This document shows positions 12,401-25,368 of a stretch of 64,000 nt of DNA, one piece after another. This DNA is from Campylorhamphus procurvoides. Its lineage: Eukaryota; Chordata; Aves; Passeriformes; Dendrocolaptidae. The translations under genes and the position numbers were made by a program. The stretch is taken from positions 29,933 through 93,932 of the forward strand of contig WBMV01009281.1 of assembly GCA_013396655.1 (NCBI GenBank), written 5' to 3'. Below the pieces are notes generated by a model. It was not told the DNA's origin. It was given only the letters and a program-made list of their open reading frames with translations, and ran no database searches. Each line of letters opens with the position of its first letter. Positions within the stretch are counted from its first letter, which is position 1.

Positions 12401-13559
12401 AATTACCCAGTAAGTTTTCATTTATTTTATTTTTTAATGTATTTACACTCTGCACTGTCACTGTCTTTGGTCATCTATTCTAAGAGCTCTGCAGTTGTTT
12501 ACGATGCCCTCTGAAATGAAAACATACCTAAGCTTGTCTAGAGTCAGTCACTTTGCAAGTACATAGCCCTGACTATATCTCACAAGTACTCAAACCCCCC
12601 TCAGCCAGCAGGCCCACGGAAATATTTTTATGTTACTTTGAGACAGTTGCATGATGAGATGCAACACAGTGAGATGATGATGGCCACTGAAGGGGAAAAT
12701 AGCGTGTCTCTTCCAAAAGATGAGGTCCAGAAAGGATTTATTACTCAGGTGTTTCTGCAAGGAAGCCCAGCACGCTCAGTAATGAGTTAAAGAGACACTA
12801 ATTTGTCTTATGCTTCTGCTGTTTTTCCCAAATGAAGCAAGGCAGGAACACCTGTCAGATTAAGGTATGGAAAGAGATACAGATATTTTCAAGTGTCTGA
12901 AACTGGCAAACTTTCACTCTAAGTAATGTGCATGCATGAACGCCACAGAAACACACAGACCTGGGAGGCAGAGAGCACACAAATACCTGAGCTTTGTTAC
13001 CATCTGAACACAAGGAACAAAGCACTTGATCGAACCTTTGGGGTTCAGTTTGTTTGTCTCTGGAGAGACACATGTGGCTTCTTCAAGGCAAAGAAGTGAT
13101 AAGAGATCACGTTTATGTCTCTGAGTGATGTAAATAATGAGGCCCTGGAATTAAAACTGGGCTGAACTTCTCCAATCTCAAATTGATTCTTGTATGAGAT
13201 GACATTCCATTGCTTTTGGGAAGCCAAATATAATATATTTATGAATCAGACAGATGTCTTCAATATTACAGCGCTGTCAGCAATCCTGCCTCTCTGGTGT
13301 TTAATATTTCATATCATAACAGGGAGATTTTTCAGAGAGCTACTCTGGTGAGAAACCTCAGAGGAGAGATTTTGGGCCACTGATGTCAATGGCCACTCAT
13401 GTGCTCTCAAGGAGCACTGGGATGGCCATTTTAGTGCAAGACTGGCTACAGGGTGGGAATTGCATTAAACAGAATGTCAAGAATGCTGACTTTTGATGTA
13501 GTTGGATCAAATTTGATTGTAAGAACACTGAATCTTTTTCTGTTTCAAACTCTGGCATC
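9441..13559. other. Unique non-coding stretch; one further enhancer-like patch
   Basis: No gene or transposon was recognised. Frames up to about 131 codons (11007-11402) and 130 codons (11674-12066) show no domain and are overlapped by frames on the other strand. About 11680-11870 is repeat-free and rich in AATCATGCAA-like and AGCTGC words, similar in texture to the candidate element at 9040-9440. Confidence 0.45.
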
Positions 13560-13760
13560 TACTTTGAAAGGAACGTGCCATCAGCACTAATAGGTGTTGG
13601 GTCAATCACATTTCTTTTTATGAAATATTGCTCAGCCATTTGTTAAATAAAAGTTTGAACAGCTGTGTTTAATTTCACATTCTCCACAGACCAACTGTTA
13701 ATACATTGAAAAGGATTAGGCTGTGAATCAATAATTAGATCTTGACCACCCTAATGCTAT
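13560..13760. promoter_or_regulatory. Candidate conserved non-coding element
   Basis: This is a short AT-rich, repeat-free stretch. It contains CAATAATTAGATC, GTGTTTAATTTCAC and other homeodomain-like words, and it ends at an A-rich low-complexity tract. The call is from sequence texture alone. Confidence 0.15.
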
Positions 13761-13765
13761 TCCCT

Positions 13766-13836
13766 AAAAAAAACCCAATAAAAAACAACAAACAAAACAA
13801 AACCGAACAAAAACGCCAACCAACCAAAACAAAAAT
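13766..13836 (+). repeat. A/C-rich low-complexity tract
   Basis: The tract consists of irregular CAAA, CAAAA and CCAA units on the + strand with almost no T. It is a simple low-complexity sequence with no clear fixed period. Confidence 0.8.
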
Positions 13837-15529
13837 CCATGATTCTGTTTACTTGCAATGAGCTCTAAAGCAGATTCCTCATCTGATAGCTGAGTTACCT
13901 GCATGTGGAATGCCACAAAGAACAGGCATAAAGCTCTTGCTTTTCCTGGCACCATCAGATTTGATCACAGCATCAATAATTAGACCTTTCCTTGCTCAGC
14001 CAGCACCATCACAATAACAAGCTACAGAATGAAAAGGAAGGAACCTGTTGAACCACAGATTTCCCTGACAAACATAAATAACATAAGTTATTGAAGGTTA
14101 CTGCAGTTACAGGCTAAAGTAAAGACATTGCAAGAAGAAAGAACTGCCCTTTTGAGTAAATGAATTCTGACTCAGGCTTCTGACACAGCTGTGGATCTGA
14201 TCCATGGGCCTATCCAAGGAGTTTGCCAGTACCATTCTGAGGAGGAAGTTCAAAGACAGCTCATGGGTCTATGTCAGCTTAGGTGCACACCTGGCAAAAT
14301 AGGGGAAGGCACTGAAATCATTTCCATTCCTACTTTGTAACCCAGGGAAATTGGTAAACATCCTTTCAGCCTTCAAACACAGGAGAAACATTTGCAAATG
14401 TTATTTCATCAGCTCTTCTTGCAAATCAGTTCCCTTTAGAGAGCTTCCTTCAATTTTCTAGGAACATGAAAGCTGCTTTGGTACAGCTCCTTTTGGCACA
14501 CAGCATTAATTACACATTTATGCTGCCCAGCCATCTATTGTTTGATTAGTTCTTGTGGCCACTCACCATGACTTCCATAACCTGATCCTAAATATCTCGT
14601 CTGAGACCAATTCTAACTTTAGAAACTCTTCATAATTAATGCCTATTTGCTATTTATAAGACAGTATTCATTAAATGCCTACAGTTATTAATGTTCTGTA
14701 TTATGCTGAACTATATTGTGCCATATATATATTTTATATACACATACACACCCACACTTTTTTGTTTTTCCTCTTTCCCTACAAAAATAACGCTTAAAGG
14801 TTAGTTTATTTTCACATCTAGTTTTACTTACTATTGATTTAAATTCCTGAAAACTGCAGGGTTGTTAATGAGTGCTACATGGATATTAATAGCAACTGAT
14901 ATCAAAGCCACCAGGTCAAATGAATGCTTACTTAAGATAGCACTGTTTGTCACCAAGATAAAATGCCTTGTTAATGTTATGCATAAAATCAACTGATTTT
15001 AATTTTCTGGCATCTGTTTCAGTTCTCCTCACTTATTAGTGACTAGCATTCATGGCTCTAAGGGGAAATTAGTGAAGAGAAAAGATGTGCTTCATCTCCA
15101 GCAGCTAAAATTTTACAGTCAGACAAATTCAGGTACAGCACTGGCAACCTATGAGACACAAGAATGGTACCATTTGCAGGATCCCATACACTCCAGGTAC
15201 ACAGTGTGACATTCCAGCCCAAATCAAAAGACCTAGAAAACCCTCAAATTCTCTGTCATATCCACAAAACCACAACAGGTGTCCTGCTAAACTGGCTGGA
15301 ATTGCAGCACCAGAGACCTCACAAAGCACTAAGTTCATCCTACACAAAGGTGTCACCTACAATACCCAGGCTTCATCTTGGCAACGCCACTTGAGCTGCT
15401 GAGAAGTGCAGCCAAAGTAATATCCTGGAATAGCCTGAAGTAGAAAAATAAATAGGATGAGAATGGTAAGTATGATCTGAAATGTAGATTACATGAGCTT
15501 TAAAAAAGGGTTATTCCATTTGTCCTGGG
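13837..15529. other. Unique AT-rich non-coding stretch
   Basis: No gene was recognised. A short TA then CA-rich patch lies at about 14723-14757. The part at 14500-14720 is repeat-free with many ATTAAT and TTATT words and could be a conserved element; this is texture only. Open frames at 15129-15402 are short and carry no known motif. Confidence 0.45.
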
Positions 15530-17270
15530 TGCTGGGGAGCAAGAGGGCAGCTGGAAAGCAGAGATGGAAGGCAGAGGGCTTATTCTGCTGATTGGGGCAG
15601 AGCAGAAGCTCAAAGGAAAGAGGATGTTTTCAGCCAGCCACATGGATATGGACCAGCAGCCACGAAGGAGCTGACAGAAGACTCCAACAGCAACACAAAG
15701 TTCCTGTGAGTCTTTAAACTGAGCAACACATTCAGATTAAAAGAGGAGATCAGTGGGAAGGACTATCTCTGCTGCTGTACTAAAAGGAAAATACATCTTG
15801 ATACTCACAAAAAAGAGGGAGAATCTTGTGGACTAGTGAATAAATACAGCCAAGCTGGATGGGGGGCCAAAAGCCAGAGAAGTGATGTAAACCCAGAGAA
15901 CTATGACCTAGCTTGGACAGGGCATGAACAAAGGTGAGATCTTGGAGGAAAAGGCAGAGTGCCTTTGAAAGATGCTGCAGAAAGGAAGGCTGGAAGCTGA
16001 TGGCACAGCAGGCCCCAGCACAGCAAGCAGGGGTCTGAACACACTGACAGAGGCAGGGGCTCTGCAGTGACACCTATAAAGATCTGCAGCCAGTAAGGAA
16101 GTTGACTCTGGTCACAATATCCCAAAAGATATTATAAGGATTTCAGAAATACCTTGCCTGAGCTGAAATTTTAGTTTTCTTGGGAAGATTCAAAATGTAG
16201 AGAGAGAAAATTTCTATTCTGCATTTGGAAGAGACAGAGAGAGACGCTGTAATAAGTCCTGTGCCTGAGGCTGAGCACAGACAGCTCCAAGGGTGACAAG
16301 AAGGTTTTCTCATGGCTTCTGCTTGTGGTGTCTGAGGACAAGCCTGAGTTCAGAAAACAATCAGGCTAGGATGAACTATGGGCTTTCCAGATGACTAATG
16401 CTGCTGAGAGGCAATTAGAGAGAGGTGAAATCCCAGCCAGCAGTGAGCTAATGAGTACTGCAGGACAGGACCCATCAGCAGTGAGGGAGAGCCAGCTTCA
16501 CTGAACACCCTCCTGGGGAATCTCGAGAATGTGGGGTGCAAAGACCCAGGGCCCAACAGTCCTGCAGTAAGAGCACAGTGCTGGGACAGCCTGGTCTTCA
16601 CTGACAGACTGATGTCCAATGGACAAAGAGCTTGCACCCTGGGGGACAACCAAATGCTCCCAAACACACCATGAGAAATACAGCTGATACCAAATCAGTT
16701 TCAATGATCTGAAGCTGGTATGAACTCTTATGGGACACAAAACACCCAGGCTTTTCAAGATTGTATTTTCCATCCAACATTTCATTCTGCTTTCCATGGT
16801 TTTGATCATGATATAGGTAACATCAGCCCTGATTCTCAAAGGGAGGCCTTTGGCAAAAGTCTGCACCTTTTGGAAACAAGATGCTGGTGGAAAACAGACA
16901 TGGCCACACAAGAATGAGACGATCACAACATGTAAACCTGTGGAAACAACAGTGATTCGCAGGAGGATCCAGCTGGCCAAGTCCATCAGATCCCAGTGAG
17001 CCACTGGCAGAAGGCTGGTGTCTCCACTGGACAGAGGGAAGCCTGTAAGAGGCAGAGGACAGAAGAAGGGCCAGCTGCCCCCAGGAAGGTCACAGCTGCA
17101 GAGTGCCCCCTGCCTTCAGTGGCCCCCTGAACAGGAAAATCACCACAACTGGAGACAAGGGCCTGGCCTGGGCCAGCACTGGTGGAAAACCAACTGCCAG
17201 TACCTTTCCATCTGATACTAAATAATGAAAACACACAACCGAATCTTTCCAACCAGGATATGCGTCAGAA
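15530..17270 (+). other. Purine-rich, more GC-rich block of unknown origin
   Basis: The + strand is visibly enriched in A and G (many GGAAGG, CAGAG and GAGAG words) compared with the AT-rich sequence on both sides. Internal parts of old endogenous retroviruses are often purine-rich on the coding strand, but I found no clear gag, protease or polymerase motif and no flanking LTR pair. The longest frame here (16498-17004, - strand, 168 codons) has no recognisable domain. It could be a heavily decayed retroviral or LINE body, or simply compositionally distinct unique DNA. Confidence 0.25.
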
Positions 17271-20200
17271 AAAGTACCCATGGTGACCTTGATTGTCTGA
17301 AGAAATGAATGCTTTCTTAATATGTGGAACTTAGGATACTGTAAGTAAGAAGTAGTATAACTACTACATATTACACTCCCCTATGTTCTCCTCCAGATTC
17401 TGAGCACAGATGTTTCCATGGCAAACACCTGAAAGAGGACTGTTCTCTTTAATAACAACATAGAAGTATTAAGCTGGAATAATAAAGTAAGGAGGATGGT
17501 GGTGTAAACAGTGAGTGCTAGAAAGAAAGGGGAAGCACTGAGTGGCTAACATAATAAATACTAACTGGGTTTTTCAAAAATAAACTACTTTTCCCCTTCA
17601 ATTTTAGGTTTCAATTTATTTTGAGATGTACAGAGACTATAAAAGGTAAAGTGATTTATAAGTATTATACCCATAACACAGAGAAATGAGAACAAGTGAT
17701 GAGTTATGGAGGTATGCTTTATAAAGAGCACTATAAAGTCATAGCTTTCCCATTAGGAGAGGACTGCACAATCCAATTCAAACCTCCTATTTAATACAAA
17801 GCTAAATTGACCACTTGTTCCAGAGGCAATGTTAAAGAGGGAGCTGGGGCTTGCTGGAGGAAGAGATTAGCTGTGATTGCCAGCCAGCAGGCCAGAACAC
17901 ACATGTGAGGCATAAGCAGCACTTTAAAAAGGTCCTTCCAGGAAAAAGAAGTGCAGGATAACCAACTGACAAGGAAAGGACTAACCATTCCAATGGCTTT
18001 CCTGACACTGAAGGAACTGTATAGTTAGGGAGATTCAACCAAAAGAAATACAAAATTACCCAGGGCTCAGGAAGGGGAATTCTGGTATTTGATTTGTTAC
18101 TTAATGGAAGGCAGTACTGAAAGGAGGGATAAACATCTTTATTTATACTCATCAATTTTATAAGTGTTGCTGTAGCTTTTATATTCTTTTATCTTCCAGT
18201 AAAGACAGTACTATAACACTTTATTACTTCTCATAAGGAATATTTTTATGCAAGACATAACGATTCATTTTAGAGCCATGCAGAATTACAAATTTCAGTT
18301 TCTGGAAAAATAGACAACTTACTGTTATCATGATCAGCATGAATGCAACTAGCTTATTCAGATTAATTTCTCTTCAGTAATCACTACAATATACTGTCCA
18401 GAATGGCCAAAGCTTCCATACATCCATTTCAGAAGCTTGGTGTAGCTCGTGGGGCTTTGATTCCAGCTACTGAACCAGTCTAGGAACACATTTAAAATAA
18501 AATCATGCATCCAAGCAGAAGCAGAGTGATCCAACAATTCTCTCCTTTCCATAGAGATGCAAGAAATAAAAACTGCAGGGACAGACTTGATGTTAAACCA
18601 TTTCCTCCCATTCCTGTCCATGGTGCTCAAAGTTTCATCAGTTACTGACACAAGTCAGTGTCTTACTGAAGAAAGCTGTTTTCAAGCTGGATTTAGAATG
18701 AGTCCAAGTCTCTCTCTCAGCAGATCAGAGGAGCCTGAGAGTACAGCTCTGTACTGCTGTCAGCTCTGACAGGCACACAAGTGTCTGCCAAGCCTAACCC
18801 CCAGTGGTAAGAGGGTTGGTTTACATTTCTCTTTGTTTCTCTAATTATTACTTTTCCAAGTAGATGTTTCATTTTATAAAAACATGAGGCACTTTAGATA
18901 TAATAGCTCCTTTTACATATGACAGTTTATAAATATTTTTCTCAGATTTGCTGCTTTCTCTGTAACTTTTTCCCCACAGAGTAAGAAAGATACAGTTAAA
19001 TGTTGTCTACCGCAATCCAACATATTAGCTTAGAACAAGCATTAAAGATTGATTTGCTATCCTGAATTAGGGAAGGATTCCCTTTATTAAACATTATCTC
19101 ACTGCATTGTAGACAACTGATTGCTGACAACTACTCTAAGAACAGAATCTGTTATTTTGCACAAACATGGAATCCTGCTGCAGGTAACATGAGCTGCTCA
19201 GTGTTTTGCTTGTTGTATCCAGTGTTTCAGATATGAACATCGGTTTAATAAATTATTTGGAAAGAAAGTAACAGATAAAAGGAAAATACTGAAATAACTA
19301 TCACAAGGGGAATCTCAGCTCATTAATCTGACATACAGAAAACCAGATCTGCCCAGAACCTGCAGCAGCAATGGAGATACAAGCACACATGTTTTATGCA
19401 TGTGGTAGATAATCTCCAGGAAAAGAGAATCACCAGGACCAGTCATAAGGCAGTTTTGCAGCTGTTCTGCACCATTCGATTCAAACATTATACCAGTAGT
19501 TTTAGATTTATTGTTTTGGCTGGGTTTGGAGGTGAGCAAACTACTTATTTCACTACAGAAACACCAGATTTAAAAATTAAATAGCCTCTAGAAGGTAGAA
19601 TGAGTACTACACTGTAAAGGAAGAACCATATGCTAAAGGCTATGGCCATGGTCTAAATTTAACATCAGCCTCTGATGAAGTATCCCCAAATCACTCGTAA
19701 GATACCCAAAACTGCTCTCAAAATTATTGACAGTCCTGAGATGATGGCAGAGGCCTTCAAATAAAGGCAGAGGATGATAGCAGAGGCCCCAGGGATATAA
19801 CCAGGAGTAGTTCATTTCTGTCACACAAGGAAAGTGACCACGGAACAGGCTTGCAGACAGGATTGTGAACAAAGAACACTTACAAAGGATTGTGCATAAG
19901 GTGAAACTGGGAACCCTCTAAGAAAAAGCAAGCAAGCAAATGACACTCCTAGTTAACTCAGTGAGCCCAGGAGCAAAGCAGGGGAAACAGCCACAGCCAA
20001 AACTGCCCTCTCAGCCAAGAGCCAGAGGCTGCTGGTGGCTTCTGTGGCACCTCTCCTGCTCTGCAGCCTGGGGGGAGCTGGGGGAGAGCAACCCTAACAC
20101 TGCACAGAGGAGGGGGGCACCAAGGAGCACACAGCAGCTGGAACTCCTGCATTATTAGAACATTTTCCTGAGACTGCCTTCTTTTATTTGTTTTCTACAA

Positions 20201-21119
20201 TAAGTAGATCTGGATTAGTACTCAGTCTTTCATTAGATCAGCAATAAAGTATTTGCCATGAATATAAGGTGTGCTGCCTATTTTCCCATGACAGTCTTAC
20301 AAGCTTTGGAATATAAAGGCCATCCAACACACAAGCTCCTCCATTCCTTTCAGCCTGCAGTGACCATTTGTGTTCCCAGCACTGTCACAGAGTGCTTGCA
20401 ATGCTGGCTCACAGAACTCCACACTGACAAAATATTCTCAACATGCTATTATAGCATGCCAGGAGCCACAAATCATGATTCTCGTTTCCAACCCAAAAAG
20501 GAAGGTTTCTCTTATGTTAAATTCTGCACTGTAACTGTACTGTTAGCTGAGCCTACCTCAATTCTTAAAAATCAAAGAGAACAAAATTACTTTGTATACT
20601 GTCAGTAAACATACACCTTCAACAGTTTATCTGTGTCTGCATTAATGTTTGTGTTAGACCACAAACCCTCCCCTGATTTTCTAACAAAGCCCTAAGCTAA
20701 CCTTTAAACCTTCACTGCAAGACTAGTTTGTGGAACTTTAAGGATTTATTAAGGAAAAAACATGGAAAAGCCAAACTCTTCTTTTCTTAAAATGCAAATT
20801 CTGTATTCAGCATTCATGCTAATTGAGCCTAATGAATATTACAGAGTAAGAGCACTACATCATTCTTTTTTTCTCAAAAAAAAAAGTATCACTTGAGAAA
20901 CAAATGGAGAAAAAAGTTTAAAATTACATTAAAAAAAAATTGTGCCTCATGATCTGAAGTCAGTGTATCAGTCCATAGATTATGTAATTCTCTTTTTTAA
21001 GTCTCTCTCTGGCACTCTCTCACTAAAACATCTGCTAGATTTTCTTCCATACTCTCTGATCTTTTATTTCCCAGATAACTGAACCTGGGATACCTTACAT
21101 TTAAATGTGACTTTTTGGA
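17271..21119. other. Unique non-coding stretch, nothing firm
   Basis: No gene or identified transposon. A small imperfect tandem repeat lies at 19740-19790. A 97-codon - strand frame at 18358-18651 has a protein-like mix of residues but no family I recognise. Short A runs occur near 20877 and 20932. Confidence 0.5.
19740..19790. repeat. Small imperfect tandem repeat
   Basis: Two copies of a GATGATGGCAGAGGCC-like unit lie about 30 bases apart, with one mismatch in the core. Confidence 0.5.
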
Positions 21120-21440
21120 ATTCAGACTAAAGCCCCCAAACTGGTGACACGGAATATAATTCAGAAACCCAGCTGCCGAGACAATAATTAAAAGCTAAAG
21201 CAGTGATTTACGGTGGCTATCAGAGGAGATTTAAAACAAATCTTTGCAATCAATATACAAAACAGGCCTTGAGAAGCAATAGCTTAGGCTGGCAATACAC
21301 ACAAACCTCAAGGCTGCGAGAGGCATTAATTTAGGGCCAAATCCCAGTGTCCTTATTCCCATTAGCTATTATCCTTCCGTGAATGTGTTCGCCTCACCCT
21401 GGGGAGTTGCCAACCTTGCAACTCTACAGTAGGAAAGAGG
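21120..21440. promoter_or_regulatory. Candidate conserved non-coding element
   Basis: The stretch is repeat-free and has CAATAATTAAAAGC, CAATCAATAT and GGCATTAATTTAGG words along with retained CpG sites. It resembles conserved enhancers in texture. No alignment was available to test conservation. Confidence 0.2.
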
Positions 21441-24400
21441 TTACTAGGAAATACTCAGAGATTAGGAATGCAATAAAACCACTGCTGAAGCGCTGACAAA
21501 CACTTGTTTCTGCAAAGCGGTGTGTCCTGTGATGCCATCACTTTGCCAGATGCCTTTCAGGCCCTGCTCCTCTCCCTTGTATTTGATAACTTCCCCAGCT
21601 CTCTGCATACTCATCATCCTTTGCTTAACGAGCCGTCACTTCGCAGTTCATTTGTCTGTGTAGGAAAATACATCACTGCTCGTGGTACTGGCTCATCCTC
21701 TGAATAAATGACCATTTCTTGTCATAAGAATAGTCCCAATGCCAGAGCCAATGCCATTTCCTTATCAGTTGGATTGCTGCTGATCCCATTCCAAGAACAG
21801 AAGAAGAGAATTTGTCTCAATCCTTACACAATTATGACAGGTCAGAGAGAACAGGGAAGTATAATCCCTAAAAATGAACGATTTAACTGTTCTGCTAGAA
21901 ATGAAGCCAAAAGCAAACAGAAACAAAGCTTTTGAATAGTGAGGAACTTCAGATACTAATGAAGATACTAATTTCTGACTGGTGAAGTTAATTTACAAAG
22001 CAGGGGGAAACAATTTTCTCCAAATGAATGTTGCTTTTCTTTTTCCCTAGAGCTCTTGGAGAGGGGAACAGAGAAGACTGCAGGTAGAAAATGCCATGAC
22101 TCACACTCAGTGAGCAAGAATTCCAAGAATTCCAAATAGCCTCTAAGTGTACTTTTCACAGCAATCAGTCTCTGGGTAAAGAGGAGTATAATTTCCAAAA
22201 CCTGTTGGACTTGGCATCCAAAGAAAAAGCAGTTCTCTCATATTCATTTGTCATACTTGAGTATATCTAATCTTCTTTTAAGCTTTCACAGAGACTGTTT
22301 TCAGTATGGAACCAACTGTGCAGATTAAAGCCATGTCTGGGGCTTGTTTAGACCATTTTGCACATCTTCATCAGGCTGTTTCTCTCTAGTTCCCAGCCAA
22401 GAGTAATTCCTCTAACTGGGAACTGCATCCAGTAATGTACCAGAAGGACAACACTTAAACACTAAAACACAGTGCTCATGTAAGTTGGAAAAACTGAAGG
22501 CATGCAGGAACCTAAGGAGGATTGCTACTAATTCTAGGACTGTGGTCATCTTCCTGTGACAGAAGAACTCCAATACCCACAGTGATGTGGCTGGAGACAG
22601 TCCTCTACAGAGCAGTAAATCATGACATTTCCAGTACACAAAATCTGAATAGTATTTTGCAGAATAAGAAACAATTACTGTGCTATTTTTATTTTAAATG
22701 TTCAGCTTCTTTCAATCATAAAAGATTAAACTGGACCATGACATGTCTAAGTTCATTTTCATTGCTCCTTACGTGCATGAAGGGGTATTAAATGTGGTTA
22801 ACTATTAGAACATACACAGGACACTGCTGGCTTATATATAAAAAGGAGGATGGATATTTATTAACAGGGAAATATAAAAAAATCTAAATTGATGATGACA
22901 AGGTTAGGCATGGTGGTTTTTTGATGAAGTATCTGTCAAGATATGTCACAAACCATAGGCTGTGTGCAGATTTCATGAACAGCTGCACAGCTTATGGTAG
23001 GAGATAATGATGTATAAGAATGAACATTAATTTAATATTAAACTGATATAACTTGACTTCCTGATGTTCAACACAGTATTTTTAGTCTAAGAAATACCTT
23101 TCCTTAGGCACTGAAGCAGCAGAGCTTCAGTTCAAACTCAAGTACACCAATTTGAGCAGTATCAGGTCATGGAACTTTCAGGTTAGCTCTTAAAGTCATA
23201 AGCACCAGTTCAAACTGTAACAGTGAGAAGCTCTAACACTGCAATATTTACCCTGTTCTTTTCAAATGCTCCTCAAGGCTGTGGTCAGTGGCAGCAGCAC
23301 CAGCATGCCTCCATAAAACATACAAACAATTTTCTTTTTCATCAAAAGTCCCCCATTATGTAACAGAACCAAACCACCATGCCCCAACTTTCAAAGACTA
23401 TGGTGTTGCATGGCCAGCAAAGCAGTGAGCCAAACCTTCTGACAACAGGAAGGAGAGATGAAAGGTAATAATCACCCCTCCTGCTACCACATCTTTTGGG
23501 CTGGAGAGTCTTCCTTCCCTTAAAACTTTGTTCAGGGGCCTGGGATCTGTTGATGAAATCAGCTACCTGCCCTGAAAGATGCCAAACTACCCAGAATTTC
23601 TATCCCTGAAGTTCCACTGAGGCTCTCCTCCTGTTACAAATCTTACTCTCCCTGAAAGGCAAACTTGGCTGCTCCCAAAGCCCTTCTCCATTGCACAGCT
23701 CTGCCAGATGATCCCTGGATCCTCATTTCCTCCAAGAGCAGAAGCAGCTACAGCAGACAGAGGTGAGTCTGACAGACAATTCCCTTGCAGCTTCCCAGCA
23801 GCTCCACACAAAATGCCTTCCTATTAAAAATACTGCAGTTTTACTGCTAGGCAGTATCTGAGGAGGGTAACACTGGACTTAACGCTGACAGAAGCTACAG
23901 CTGAAATATTGCCCCTGAATCCCGAGTGAGGAGAGGATTCCTCTCGTGTCCTTACCTGTTAATTACAGCTCTAGTTAGTGGTGTTTAGCACCTCCTGCTG
24001 CATTGCCCCCTCACATCCCAGAGAGGCCTTTGGTAGAAAGAAATCTGTAGCTGGAATGGGATGCTGGGGCAGACATTTCTTCCCCTAGCCCAAATGAATT
24101 GTATTGAAGTAAAAATGAAAATAAATGCAGTCTGATAGGTTCCTTCAGCTTTCTGCTTTCTCATGCCGTGGGATTTATCTCATGTCACAGGTTTGTCCTG
24201 GCAGTGCTTCCACTACCACTTACACTGGCCAAGAACTGAAGCAATAGACTGATCACAGGGCATTTTTTTTATGCTCAGGTGTGACTGCTTTCAAACTTCT
24301 TACCATCATCAAAGAATAAAGGAAGCTTCTGGCTCCACCATACCCCAAGCTCCACTTCCAAAAGCAGTAACTTTTGGAAAAGGCAATGAAATGAATTTCC

Positions 24401-25284
24401 CTTGACCCAGAAGAGCCTTATATCTACCTTTATCACCAACCCCAACAGCAACAGTTCAAGACCAATCAGAGCTGTACAGTGCCACCCACAGCCTCAGCAA
24501 AGGTGGTTTTGCATATGCAACACCAATATATTGTCTCTCTTTTACTGACAGCCCTTCCCTCAACTGACAGAGTGATAATTTTCAATAAACAACATTACTG
24601 GAGAAAGCAAAAAAAAATCATCCCCATTGTGCTGAAAGAACTGATAATAACAAGATGAGCTATTAAGTACAAATTTTCTTACTAGAATATTAGATGTGAC
24701 TAAATCTAAAGGAATATTTCACTTTGAAAAAAAGTTTTCTTTTAAGGGAAGTACTCTAAAATGTATGCAAGCCTAGAGAAAGCAAAAAAAACACCCCACA
24801 ACTGAATATCTAGCATATGGAAAGTCTTTGAAATTATATCCCTGAAAGAGCTGTGAAAAGAAACAATCATAAATGTAGCCAGTCTTGCCTTTCTGTTAAA
24901 CAATGGTGGAACATAACTGTGTGCTTACTGATAATATTTTTCTCATTTGTACTCATTTCGGGTCAGAGTGACATATCCCTACTCAATATTAAACTGACAT
25001 TATTCTTAAAAGCCGTAGCGTGGGTGGCAAGGAATCGTTTTTATCAGTCTGGCAGCAGCTTTTAATTTCTAGAGTCCAAAATATCTTGTGAACCTCTTGT
25101 ATGAGACGGGTAATTCTGAGCCCCTTCACCTACTTGACATATTCCAGAGACAGAATGGGAGGAAATTCCTCAGCTGGCCCAAGTACAATGAAACACATGA
25201 AGACCAAATAATACTTCTGTTATTGTTACTATCAAACACAGAAATATATTAATATTTAATATTTTCTTTTTTTTAAATCCATAG
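21441..25284. other. Unique non-coding stretch, nothing recognised
   Basis: Open frames are at most about 89 codons. No transposon or RNA gene was recognised. The part around 24850-25070 keeps CpG-containing words (GCCGTAGCGTGGG) in AT-rich surroundings, which is mildly unusual. Confidence 0.5.
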
Positions 25285-25368
25285 CGATAGCTGGTTTTTA
25301 GTCCTGGTTGGACTTTTCTGCATCACAATGCCTCCTGCTGGAATGAAAGAGTCTGGAATTTCAGACAA
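25285..25368 (+). CDS. Candidate isolated coding exon (84 bp), low confidence
   Basis: A pyrimidine tract (TTTTCTTTTTTTTAAATCCATAG) ends at 25284 and a good donor (ACAA|GTAAGA) starts at 25369. The 84 bp between them is a multiple of three. Read from 25286 it is open for 27 full codons, with a hydrophobic run (WFLVLVGLFCI) followed by a polar tail (GMKESGISD). That could be part of a signal peptide or membrane segment, but I recognise no family. The other two frames contain stops or are less protein-like. An open frame this short is easily due to chance, so this is a candidate only. No partner exon was identified. Confidence 0.15.

Noticed and set aside
16498..17004. 168-codon - strand open frame
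   Set aside because: No domain or motif is recognisable. Long frames are expected on the strand opposite purine-rich DNA, and other frames overlap it.
17018..17215. Possible retroviral gag zinc knuckle on the + strand
   Set aside because: Only scattered C, H and W residues fit. The CxxCxxxxHxxxxC spacing is not present, so there was no basis to call it.
20442..20458. Perfect palindrome CATGCTA-TTA-TAGCATG
   Set aside because: Seven-base arms are expected several times by chance in 64 kb.
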